A DNA stretch of 8,879 bases from Sulfurimonas sp. (GTDB lineage: Bacteria; Campylobacterota; Campylobacteria; Campylobacterales; Sulfurimonadaceae). The stretch covers positions 1 through 8,879 of the forward strand of contig JAUSKV010000333.1 in the NCBI GenBank assembly GCA_030646745.1. The letters run 5' to 3'. Below the pieces are notes generated by a model. That model was not told the DNA's origin. It saw only the letters and a list, made by a program, of their open reading frames with translations, and made no database searches. This document shows, one piece after another, positions 1 to 5,154 of the stretch. Positions within the stretch are counted from its first letter, which is position 1. Every line of letters begins with the position of its first letter. The translations under genes were made by a program, and so were the position numbers.

Positions 1-258
1 GTTCTAAAAATGGAAAGATTTAATAGTTATCTGATTCTTAAGTAAATTATGGATGGTGTTTGTGCTATTGTTGATAGAAAAAATAGAGTAGTAGTGCATA
101 GTTTAAGGCATACTTTTGCCTCTCACTTAGCTATAAATGAAACTCCAATTTTGACGATTCAAAAATTGATGAATCATCAAGATATTAAATCAACCATGAG
201 ATATGCAAAGCTTTCATCTGATAGTGGAAGAAATTCAGTGAAAAACCTTGGTTTTTAA
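1..258 (+). pseudogene. Tyrosine recombinase (phage integrase family), decayed C-terminal remnant
   Basis: Only the catalytic C-terminal part of a tyrosine recombinase survives. The open stretch from 49 contains the HxxR motif (HSLRHTFASHL), the second conserved His in LMNHQDI, and the nucleophilic Tyr in MRYAKL. These are the right residues in the right order and spacing for the strand-cleaving half of the active site. The first conserved Arg and the whole core-binding domain are absent. Upstream of 49 the same frame is closed by a TAA at 43-45. Recombinase-like pieces continue only in broken form: SKNGK in frame 3 near 3-17 and FNSYLILK in frame 1 just before the stop. I therefore read this as a frameshifted, non-functional gene whose 5' part lies outside the window. 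The ATG at 49 is unlikely to be a real start. A terminator-like hairpin overlaps the stop codon. The remnant may mark an edge of the mobile element. Confidence 0.8.
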
Positions 259-286
259 TAAAAGAATTTACAAATTCTTTTATTAA
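255..286 (+). terminator. Long perfect hairpin, probable bidirectional terminator
   Basis: A perfect 15-bp inverted repeat has arms 255-269 and 272-286 separated by only two bases (AC at 270-271). It begins on the stop codon of the recombinase remnant. The arms are A/T-rich with T runs on both strands, so it could end transcription from either side. G+C is low for a classical intrinsic terminator. It could alternatively be part of an old recombination site. Confidence 0.55.
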
Positions 287-463
287 TTAGTTTGAAAATT
301 TAAGTTTAAAATAGAAACTTCAAAAAATTACACTGCAATATCACTCAGTAAATAAAATAATATTAAAATAAGTATCATATCAGTTAATAGTACAACTCAG
401 GCAAGAAATTTCAAAAGGAATTATACTACTACATACAAAGAGAACTATGAAAATTAGGGATTT

Positions 464-493
464 TTGAAGTGGTAGATTGAAGAACTTTATAAG
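464..493 (+). promoter_or_regulatory. Candidate rep promoter
   Basis: A TTGAAG (464-469) and a TATAAG (488-493) are 18 bases apart and fit a weak sigma-70 promoter pointing toward rep. The -10 element lies inside the left arm of the 485-533 inverted repeat, so a protein bound to that repeat would block it. This is a pattern match only. Confidence 0.3.
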
Positions 494-533
494 TTTTTTT
501 CTTAAGTTTCGAGACTAGGAAAAACTTATAAAG
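485..533. repeat. 14-bp perfect inverted repeat in the rep leader
   Basis: The arms CTTTATAAGTTTTT (485-498) and AAAAACTTATAAAG (520-533) are exact reverse complements around a 21-base spacer. The repeat sits about 90 bases upstream of the rep start and overlaps a possible -10 element on each strand. It could be an operator, a leader RNA hairpin, or the promoter pair for rep mRNA and a counter-transcript. The sequence alone does not decide between these. Confidence 0.7.
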
Positions 534-624
534 CGAACACTTTAATTAAAAGTTGCCGTAATTGTACACTCACTTTTATTAAAGTTTCTTTATCTCCTAC
601 AAAATCAACACAAAGATTATGTAG

Positions 625-1785
625 ATGAAAGATTTTCAAAACGAACTTAGTAAAACACTGAACCGCTTCAATAAGATAAGACTCTATCATACTCATGGAT
701 GGATGAACATTTTGCCGATGAAGTACCTCAAAAAGAACCCTAAGAGATACAATCAAATACAACTCAACACAGATACCCACTTCAACGCTATTATCATGGA
801 TATAGACGATGAAGAACTGCTTACAGAGTGGAACGCCGTCGGTTTACCAACTCCATCAATTCAAACTCTCAATAAAAACAACGACAAAGCACACTTAGTT
901 TGGCTTTTAAATGTACCTGTAAGCAAAAAGAACCGCAAAGCAATCAAATACTACAAAGATATCGTTAACAGCATTAAGCAGCTCATAGGAGCAGATAAAG
1001 CATATCAGAACCACCAGACAAAAAACTTTTTAAATGAAGAGCTCTATAGAGTAACTTATAATGATGTTGCTTATGATTTAGGCGACTTTCAAGAGTTTAT
1101 AATAAAAGAAGAAAAGTATCAAGATAACCAAGGCGAACTAGAGAGCACTGGAAGCAGACATATAGACCTATTCAACGAGCTCAGACGCTATGGTTACACA
1201 ATCGCAAAACAAAAGAACCTACAAGAGAAGCTAGAAAAACGGGCAGAGCTTATCAACGAGCAATTTGATGAACCAATCAAATCAAAGTCTATCATTAAAT
1301 CTGTTTTACATTTTTGCGAAGAAAATGCCAACAACTTTAAAAAAGCGAAGCAAAGCAGAGCCGGCGCAATGAAGTTTAAAAAGATAAAAAATCTATCTCA
1401 AGAACAATATAAAAATGAAGTACACAAACGACAAAGTAAATCAGCAGCAAGAACGGCAGATATCAAGCGTTTAAAAGCCTCTGCACGCATCAAAGCTACA
1501 GTCGAGACACTTCTACGCAAAAAGATTAAATTAACCTACACAAACATCGCAAAACACACAAAAATGGCACTTAGAACTGTAAAAAATCACACAAAGATAG
1601 TTCAGTTATTTACTCAAAAAATCAATGGTGCAATTAGCTCTATAAGGGTAATAGCACTTGGAGCGGGCGGAGCCTGCACCTATCCTCTAAAGTGCTTTTT
1701 AAGTGAGGATATAAAAAAAATTATCTCAAATCTAGCAAATGAAGGAGCTATAAAATGCAAGCCACCCCAAAATATATCAGAATAG
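625..1785 (+). CDS. rep: ColE2-type plasmid replication initiator (Replicase + PriCT-1 domains)
   Basis: This is a probable origin-specific primase that starts plasmid replication. Residues about 52-160 match the Replicase family of ColE2/ColE3 Rep: an IIMDID strand with acidic D59/D61, the signature LPTPSIQTLNKNNDKAHLVW, then IGADKAYQNHQTKN and YDLGDF. Residues about 176-235 (GSRHIDLFNELRRYGYTI, later NEQFDEPI) resemble the PriCT-1 domain that follows the primase fold. A basic linker and a helix-turn-helix (about 303-325, TYTNIAKHTKMALRTVKNHT) follow, probably for origin binding. At 386 aa it is longer than ColE2 Rep (about 300 aa). The extra C-terminal part includes an unusually G+C-rich piece (1650-1700). 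The start is fixed by an in-frame TAG directly before the ATG. There is no clear Shine-Dalgarno, as is also known for ColE2 rep. The next gene overlaps its 3' end. Confidence 0.85.
   Translation: MKDFQNELSKTLNRFNKIRLYHTHGWMNILPMKYLKKNPKRYNQIQLNTDTHFNAIIMDIDDEELLTEWNAVGLPTPSIQTLNKNNDKAHLVWLLNVPVSKKNRKAIKYYKDIVNSIKQLIGADKAYQNHQTKNFLNEELYRVTYNDVAYDLGDFQEFIIKEEKYQDNQGELESTGSRHIDLFNELRRYGYTIAKQKNLQEKLEKRAELINEQFDEPIKSKSIIKSVLHFCEENANNFKKAKQSRAGAMKFKKIKNLSQEQYKNEVHKRQSKSAARTADIKRLKASARIKATVETLLRKKIKLTYTNIAKHTKMALRTVKNHTKIVQLFTQKINGAISSIRVIALGAGGACTYPLKCFLSEDIKKIISNLANEGAIKCKPPQNISE
1650..1700. repeat. G+C-rich inverted repeat inside the rep 3' end
   Basis: The arms AGCACTT (1653-1659) and AAGTGCT (1690-1696) flank a G+C-rich core with GCGGGCGGAGCCTGCACC, and T residues follow the right arm. 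The core stands out sharply from the surrounding A/T-rich coding sequence. It shares the 11-mer GGGCGGAGCCT with the segment beside the ColE1 origin, from memory. It may be a replication-related or terminator-like structure embedded in rep, or simply coding sequence. Confidence 0.4.
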
Positions 1786-2003
1786 ACTCAAAAGAATTTC
1801 AAGCTAACCTAGCTGCTGTTTTAAAACCATTACAAGCATATGAAGATGAAACTTATGCTATTGTAGAAACCTATAAACCTCTTAACATACAAGAGTGTGA
1901 ACCTTTTGAAAATAGTAAGAGCTTTAACCCGTACATGCGAAAAATAAGTTTATCTTTATTTGAAAAAAAACTAATTGAAAAATATTTATTAGACTTGTGT
2001 TAG
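1755..2003 (+). CDS. Small hypothetical protein coupled to rep
   Basis: An 82-aa soluble protein that I do not recognise. The start is well supported: AAGGAG at 1742-1747 sits 7 bases before the ATG, and the gene overlaps the end of rep by 31 bases, so the two are probably translated together from one message. The protein is mixed charged and hydrophobic, with no membrane segment or signal peptide. The C-terminal part (SLSLFEKKLIEKYLLDL) is a likely helix. Its position directly after rep suggests a replication or copy-number accessory, but this is only context. Its last 15 bases overlap the end of the convergent minus-strand gene, and no terminator is visible between them. Confidence 0.7.
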   Translation: MQATPKYIRIDSKEFQANLAAVLKPLQAYEDETYAIVETYKPLNIQECEPFENSKSFNPYMRKISLSLFEKKLIEKYLLDLC

Positions 2004-2579
2004 GTTTTGATTTTTTTCTTTACTTATTAAAACTTTAAGAGCATCTGTAGATTCTTCTAAACTAGGAGCAGGAACCTCTTTTATTTCAACCCATTTTACC
2101 TTCTCATAATCAATCTTTTCATTATCCTTATTACTGAAAAAATCTAATATACTAAAAATGAATGTAAAAAACATTGTTAAAGTTTTATCATTAAATGAGT
2201 AACCGTCGATATGAATATTATATCGCGCATTATTAGTTTCCTCTTTTTTAGCTTGTTTATGTTCTTCTATTTTGTTAAGATATTGTATAGGGTTATCTTT
2301 AGTTACATATATTAACTTTAGTTCTAAATTTAAATTATTATGATCGCCAGAACTTCCAGCAAATTTCACTGTAATTTCAAATTCTAAAATAGTTTCAAAG
2401 TCGTCTTCTATTGGAATAAATTTCTGATTTATTGTAAAGGATGGATTAGTAATATCTTCTATCAAATCTTTACAAGAATCGTAGTATATATAGCTTGTAT
2501 ATTTATCATCTAATAGAGCATAAACAAGTTTCTCTTTGTATATTCCTATGCGGCAAGTATATGTTTTGTCTTTACTCAT
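1989..2579 (-). CDS. Hypothetical protein, third gene of the minus-strand island
   Basis: A 196-aa protein of unknown function. The N-terminal 100 residues look like beta strands (CRIGIYKEKLVYALLD, ILEFEITVKFAG, NLELKLIYV). A charged helix follows (about 100-117, IEEHKQAKKEET), then a short strongly hydrophobic segment at about 133-148 (TLTMFFTFIFSILDFF) that could be a buried helix or membrane contact, and an acidic/lysine-rich tail. There is no signal peptide. The ATG at 2577-2579 is preceded by AAGAAG, 5 bases upstream. A TATTAT on the minus strand (2609-2614) could be its own -10, so it may be transcribed separately from the two genes upstream, which are 76 bases away. Low G+C and an unfamiliar sequence suggest an accessory gene. 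Confidence 0.7.
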   Translation of the reverse strand: MSKDKTYTCRIGIYKEKLVYALLDDKYTSYIYYDSCKDLIEDITNPSFTINQKFIPIEDDFETILEFEITVKFAGSSGDHNNLNLELKLIYVTKDNPIQYLNKIEEHKQAKKEETNNARYNIHIDGYSFNDKTLTMFFTFIFSILDFFSNKDNEKIDYEKVKWVEIKEVPAPSLEESTDALKVLISKEKNQNLTQV

Positions 2580-2655
2580 TTAAACTTCTTAGATTAATTT
2601 ATATCTGTATAATAGTAGATTATTTTTAAATGTAAGATAAATGCTGAAAATTAAA

Positions 2656-3102
2656 TTATGTTAGCAAGTAACATAAAGAACTCCATATAGGGATATCTAT
2701 AAAAATTAATATTGGAATTGTTTTAGCCCATTTTGGAGTAAGATTCATTTTATAGAAAGTAAAATAAAGAACTAGTAATCCCAGCGATATAAGGTAATTT
2801 AAAAATAACTCAAAAAAATTATCAAAATTATAATTAATCTTCATAAAATAAAGTGATATTAATATTCCAACAACTACAAATAAACCTATTATGAAACTAC
2901 CAATCAATGCATAAGCTCGTCGTGAAGGATACCATTCAAAAATAGTATTAACGATTTCTTCCGTTACTGCATTAGTAGTAGTTACTGCATTAGTAGTAAG
3001 AGTAACATTTTCAATATTAATATGTTTAAAAATTTGATTACCGGTTACATTTTGAGCTATTTGACCATGATTATCTTCTATCTTTTGAATATCATCAGAC
3101 AT
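2656..3102 (-). CDS. Small three-helix membrane protein with N-terminal NHGQ motif
   Basis: A 148-aa inner-membrane protein without a recognisable family. Residues 1-60 are soluble and carry NHGQIAQNVTGNQ (11-23), then a threonine/asparagine-rich segment with an exact TTNAVT duplication (coded by an 18-bp tandem repeat at 2963-2998). Three hydrophobic segments follow at about 63-87 (IGSFIIGLFVVVGILISLYF), 96-118 (LFLNYLISLGLLVLYF) and 128-147 (IPILIFIDIPIW). There is no cleavable signal. The start directly abuts the stop of the upstream HTH gene (TAA-ATG), so the two are translationally coupled. The same NHGQ motif occurs in that HTH protein, which suggests a common partner or direct contact. 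Small membrane proteins with a dedicated repressor are frequent among phage-exclusion and toxin-like cargo, but nothing here proves such a role. Confidence 0.78.
   Translation of the reverse strand: MSDDIQKIEDNHGQIAQNVTGNQIFKHINIENVTLTTNAVTTTNAVTEEIVNTIFEWYPSRRAYALIGSFIIGLFVVVGILISLYFMKINYNFDNFFELFLNYLISLGLLVLYFTFYKMNLTPKWAKTIPILIFIDIPIWSSLCYLLT
2963..2998. repeat. 18-bp tandem duplication
   Basis: Two exact adjacent copies of GTTACTGCATTAGTAGTA (2963-2980 and 2981-2998) lie inside the membrane protein gene and encode a repeated TTNAVT hexapeptide in the linker before the first membrane segment. The repeat keeps the frame and probably arose by replication slippage. Confidence 0.95.
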
Positions 3103-3483
3103 TTAATATTCCATCAAATAAAGCCTAAATCTCTTTAAATCATCTTCATCAATCGCTTTATCATATGCTTCTTTAAATAAATTATAAGTGGCTATATCTA
3201 TATTATTGTCTTCTTTATTGGCATTAAAATTTTGAGCACCACTCACATTTTGTGCTACTTGTCCGTGATTGGCTTTGATTATTTGAGAATTTGCATCTCC
3301 AAAAATATCATTATATATACCAAGCTCTCTACATTTCTTTTTTATAGCATTTACAGAATTACGAGAACGCCAACTTGATATTGAAGTTTGCTTAGTATTG
3401 AGTAATACAGCTAATTCACTTATTGTACTAATATTATAATAATTCAATAGTTTTTCAATAAAAAAATCTGCTTTATAATCCAT
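3103..3483 (-). CDS. CI-repressor-like HTH protein with NHGQ motif
   Basis: A 126-aa likely DNA-binding regulator. The N-terminal 60 residues fit the bacteriophage CI-repressor HTH pattern: helix FFIEKLLNYYN, then ISELAVLLNTKQTSISSWRSRNS (about 21-43), ending in CRELGIYNDIFG. The peptidase/dimerisation domain of full CI repressors is missing. Residues 72-86 instead hold NHGQVAQNVSGAQNF, and an acidic helix ends the protein (LFKEAYDKAIDEDDLKRFRLYL). GGAG (3489-3492 on the minus strand) lies 5 bases before the ATG and supports this start. The downstream membrane gene begins at the very next base after its stop. It is divergent from the excisionase-like gene at 3652, so it probably controls the shared 168-bp intergenic region. 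The DNA-binding call is firm; the role of the NHGQ part is unknown. Confidence 0.8.
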   Translation of the reverse strand: MDYKADFFIEKLLNYYNISTISELAVLLNTKQTSISSWRSRNSVNAIKKKCRELGIYNDIFGDANSQIIKANHGQVAQNVSGAQNFNANKEDNNIDIATYNLFKEAYDKAIDEDDLKRFRLYLMEY

Positions 3484-3651
3484 AATATCTCCAAATACTG
3501 CAAATTTATCTCTTTTTAGCTCAATATACCTCTGATTAAGTAATTATTAAGCGTTATACTGCAATAATTCTTAATACACGAATTAAAAGGCGTTAAAGAG
3601 CAATATGAAGTATATCATATATTCTTTAATAAATTAATAAAAGGATTAAAA
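3484..3651. promoter_or_regulatory. Divergent promoter/operator region between the HTH gene and the excisionase-like gene
   Basis: Short repeats that could be operators include GCGTTA at 3551-3556 and 3590-3595 (39 bases apart), the inverted pair TAATTC/GAATTA (3565-3570, 3580-3585), and TATATCATATA centred on 3616. Possible -10 elements are TATATT at 3618-3623 on the plus strand and TATATT on the minus strand (plus positions 3523-3528). No strong -35 is seen on either side. The arrangement resembles a phage-type regulatory switch, but the individual sites are weak calls. Confidence 0.4.
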
Positions 3652-3906
3652 ATGACAAAAATAGAAAATATCAAACTACAAATTGAATTGTTTAATGAGG
3701 CTTATCCGGCATTAGCTAAAAAAACAACATTAAATCAGGAGGGAGCTGCAAAGTTTCTGAGTTGTAGCCCGAATACTGTTAAGACTTATTGCGACCAAGG
3801 GATAGGACCTAATTATTCACAGCCAGGAGGGGAAGACAGTAGAGTTTTTTATACAAAAATAGCGCTGGCTGAATGGCTGATTGATACTCGGATTAAAACA
3901 GCGTAA
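3652..3906 (+). CDS. Excisionase/AlpA-like small HTH protein
   Basis: An 84-aa DNA-binding protein of the MerR-like/HTH_17 excisionase type. After a helical N-terminus, residues 26-46 (LNQEGAAKFLSCSPNTVKTYC) form the helix-turn-helix. The segment GIGPNYSQPGGEDSRVFYTKIALAEWL is the typical wing and final helix, where the F/Y-x-x-x-(D/A)LxxWL ending is characteristic. AAGGA at 3641-3645 lies 6 bases before the ATG. Proteins of this family act as directionality factors for tyrosine recombinases or as transcription activators. The recombinase remnant at the left end would be the natural partner if it were once functional. Alternatively it regulates the mobilization genes downstream or the divergent island. 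A 7-bp hairpin follows it. Confidence 0.8.
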   Translation: MTKIENIKLQIELFNEAYPALAKKTTLNQEGAAKFLSCSPNTVKTYCDQGIGPNYSQPGGEDSRVFYTKIALAEWLIDTRIKTA

Positions 3907-3925
3907 CGAGCAACAACATAAACAA

Positions 3926-3943
3926 CAGGAGCTAATGCTCCTG
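3926..3943 (+). terminator. Hairpin after the excisionase-like gene
   Basis: A perfect 7-bp G+C-containing stem CAGGAGC/GCTCCTG with loop TAAT lies 20 bases after the stop codon. A T-rich but not continuous tract follows. A second stem at 3958-3983 is directly downstream. Together they may end or attenuate transcription. Confidence 0.45.
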
Positions 3944-4120
3944 CATAAATATCTTCATTTAAGCCCTATTAGTAGGGTTTAAACGAACATGACAAACTCG
4001 AGTTCACTAAATTATCAGCCCTAAGACGACATACGGGGTTTTTAAAAACAAAAGGTGTGATGCAAATATATATTTATATATGCGCCGTATCGCAATAAAC
4101 CGCCTTTTTTCTAACATTAC

Positions 4121-4171
4121 TATAAATTTACCAATGCATTTTCACATAAAAAAGTGCATTCAAAATTTATA
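4121..4171 (+). promoter_or_regulatory. 51-bp nested palindrome just upstream of a ribosome binding site
   Basis: The outer arms TATAAATTT (4121-4129) and AAATTTATA (4163-4171) enclose inner arms AATGCATTTT (4133-4142) and AAAGTGCATT (4151-4160, one G-U pair), with an 8-base loop. The structure ends 4 bases before the AAGGAG (4174-4179) of the next gene. It is well placed either as an mRNA stem-loop controlling translation or stability, or as a two-fold operator for the downstream operon, perhaps bound by one of the neighbouring HTH proteins. Confidence 0.6.
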
Positions 4172-4187
4172 AAAAGGAGAACATAAT

Positions 4188-4799
4188 ATGACGAACGAAG
4201 AGCAGCTTAAAATGTATCAAGATTTGGTCTTCGCTAATGAGCAGATGAGAGTCAATATTGAACAATTTGCAAAGTTGAAAGACTTAAACATTTTGATTGA
4301 TAAAATTCAAAAATTCAAAAATTTTGATGAAAATCTTATCATTGAAAAATTAAATCAAATTGACTTTGAGAAAATATCATCGGCTATATTTAATAAAATA
4401 GAAAAAAGTGAAGTTAAATTTGATGAGTTAAATTCAAGACTTTTAAAAAAAATTGATAGTTTTGAAAATGCTACAGAGGGTCTTCATGATATTGATTCAA
4501 TATCAGAAAATTTCAAGCAAATAGCGAAAAACTATAAGACTATTAGCAGTAGATTAATATATATGCCTACTTTAATTGTCGCGTCGTTAGTTGGCTTATT
4601 CACTTTTTTTAGTGCTAATCTCAATCAATATTTTAGTGCGGAAAAAATTCAAAACGAAAGTCAATTTGCGGAGTATATCCCAGAAGCAAGATTTGCAGTT
4701 AGTACAAACGATAGGAGAATTTTTCTGCAAGTACCTGATGCTATAAAAATAAAAATTATAAATGGTGATAAGGTCAAATTCATTGGTTTTGAGAAATAA
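4188..4799 (+). CDS. Coiled-coil protein with one membrane segment, first gene of the parA operon
   Basis: A 203-aa protein without a recognisable family. Residues 1-120 are helical and charged with coiled-coil-like spacing (LNILIDKIQKFKNF, ENLIIEKLNQIDFEKI, FDELNSRLLKKIDSF). One hydrophobic segment at about 124-143 (LIYMPTLIVASLVGLFTFFS) would anchor it in the inner membrane, leaving a compact C-terminal domain of about 60 residues. AAGGAG (4174-4179) is 8 bases before the ATG, a strong start. The next gene starts one base after its stop codon. Being first in an operon with an HTH protein and a ParA-type ATPase, ahead of a relaxase, it may anchor the segregation or transfer complex at the membrane. 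That role is inferred from context only. Confidence 0.75.
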   Translation: MTNEEQLKMYQDLVFANEQMRVNIEQFAKLKDLNILIDKIQKFKNFDENLIIEKLNQIDFEKISSAIFNKIEKSEVKFDELNSRLLKKIDSFENATEGLHDIDSISENFKQIAKNYKTISSRLIYMPTLIVASLVGLFTFFSANLNQYFSAEKIQNESQFAEYIPEARFAVSTNDRRIFLQVPDAIKIKIINGDKVKFIGFEK

Positions 4800-4800
4800 C

Positions 4801-5151
4801 ATGAAGCCCCTTGAAAGTTTCCTGCGGAAACACACTCCCGCTCGGCGAGTGTCTGCTCTTGAACCGTTTGTAAATCAAATCATACAGCTCTATGACACCA
4901 ACTACAGCATAGAGCAAATTCAAGAATATTTATCTACCAACAAAATCGAAATCTCTACGAGGAGGATATATCAATTTATTAAGGTTAAGAAAAACTTAAG
5001 CAACAAAAACTTTTCTTTAAAAACCCCCAGTGCTGCAAGCACTGAAAAAAAATCTGAAAACCAAGGTGTAGCAAATGAAAATTCAAAGGCTACTAACGCA
5101 TATCTTGCAAAGATACAAAGACTCGCTCAAAGCGAAAATGAAAAGGAATAA
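4801..5151 (+). CDS. Small HTH protein, probable partner of the ParA ATPase
   Basis: A 116-aa protein. Residues about 18-62 (ALEPFVNQIIQLYDTNYSIEQIQEYLS, then EISTRRIYQFIK) form a helix-turn-helix of the kind found in small plasmid proteins encoded directly before VirC1/StbB-type ATPases. The remainder is a flexible Ser/Asn/Lys-rich tail ending in a short helix (NAYLAKIQRLAQSENE). I place the start at 4801 because this ATG follows the upstream stop by one base. An in-frame ATG at 4762 would overlap the previous gene by 38 bases and add MVIRSNSLVLRNN, which reads as out-of-frame translation. The first 18 codons are G+C-rich and can fold into two hairpins (4818-4830; 4832-4852). Likely role (inferred): binding a centromere-like or oriT site and bringing the ATPase to it. 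Confidence 0.78.
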   Translation: MKPLESFLRKHTPARRVSALEPFVNQIIQLYDTNYSIEQIQEYLSTNKIEISTRRIYQFIKVKKNLSNKNFSLKTPSAASTEKKSENQGVANENSKATNAYLAKIQRLAQSENEKE

Positions 5152-5154
5152 CAA

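Larger units (their letters stand above)
259..624. other. Non-coding stretch before rep
   Basis: About 365 bases without a credible gene. It contains the terminator-like hairpin at its left edge, a candidate rep promoter and a 14-bp perfect inverted repeat at 485-533. I see no tRNA, no iteron array and no recognisable gene remnant in 290-460. Leader regions of ColE2-type rep genes carry copy-number control by a small antisense RNA, so control elements are expected here, but no antisense RNA can be delimited by eye. Confidence 0.5.
3907..4187 (+). other. Hairpin-rich non-coding stretch
   Basis: There is no gene here, but many inverted repeats: CAGGAGC-TAAT-GCTCCTG (3926-3943); an 11-bp stem with one G-T pair at 3958-3983 (loop TTAG); the 10-bp palindrome AACTCGAGTT (3995-4004); the 12-bp palindrome GTTTTTAAAAAC (4038-4049); a mostly A/T stem at 4062-4083 with GC ends; and ATACGG (4031-4036) pairing with CCGTAT (4085-4090) around the last two. 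A T run at 4104-4109 follows. The density suggests a structured leader or small RNA, or a cis-acting replication or transfer site. It does not resemble a tRNA or any riboswitch I recognise. Confidence 0.5.

Noticed and set aside
331..347. ACTGCAATA shared between 331-347 and 3553-3570 as possible att-site repeats
   Set aside because: Only nine bases match, in AT-rich DNA. The match does not extend and is expected by chance.
1989..2003. 15-bp overlap of convergent genes as a sign of mis-called ends
   Set aside because: Both genes have good starts and plausible products. Short tail-to-tail overlaps are common in compact genomes.
4021..4100. Possible tRNA in the structured intergenic region
   Set aside because: There is no acceptor stem of the right geometry, no T-loop consensus and no anticodon arm. 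The palindromes do not form a cloverleaf of tRNA size.
4762..4800. Earlier in-frame ATG for the 116-aa HTH gene
   Set aside because: It would overlap the previous gene by 38 bases, and the added residues look like out-of-frame translation. The ATG at 4801 has ideal stop-start coupling.
4596..4835. 79-aa minus-strand ORF across the junction of two plus genes
   Set aside because: It spans the end of one well-supported gene and the start of the next, and its Phe/Tyr/Cys-rich product fits a shadow.
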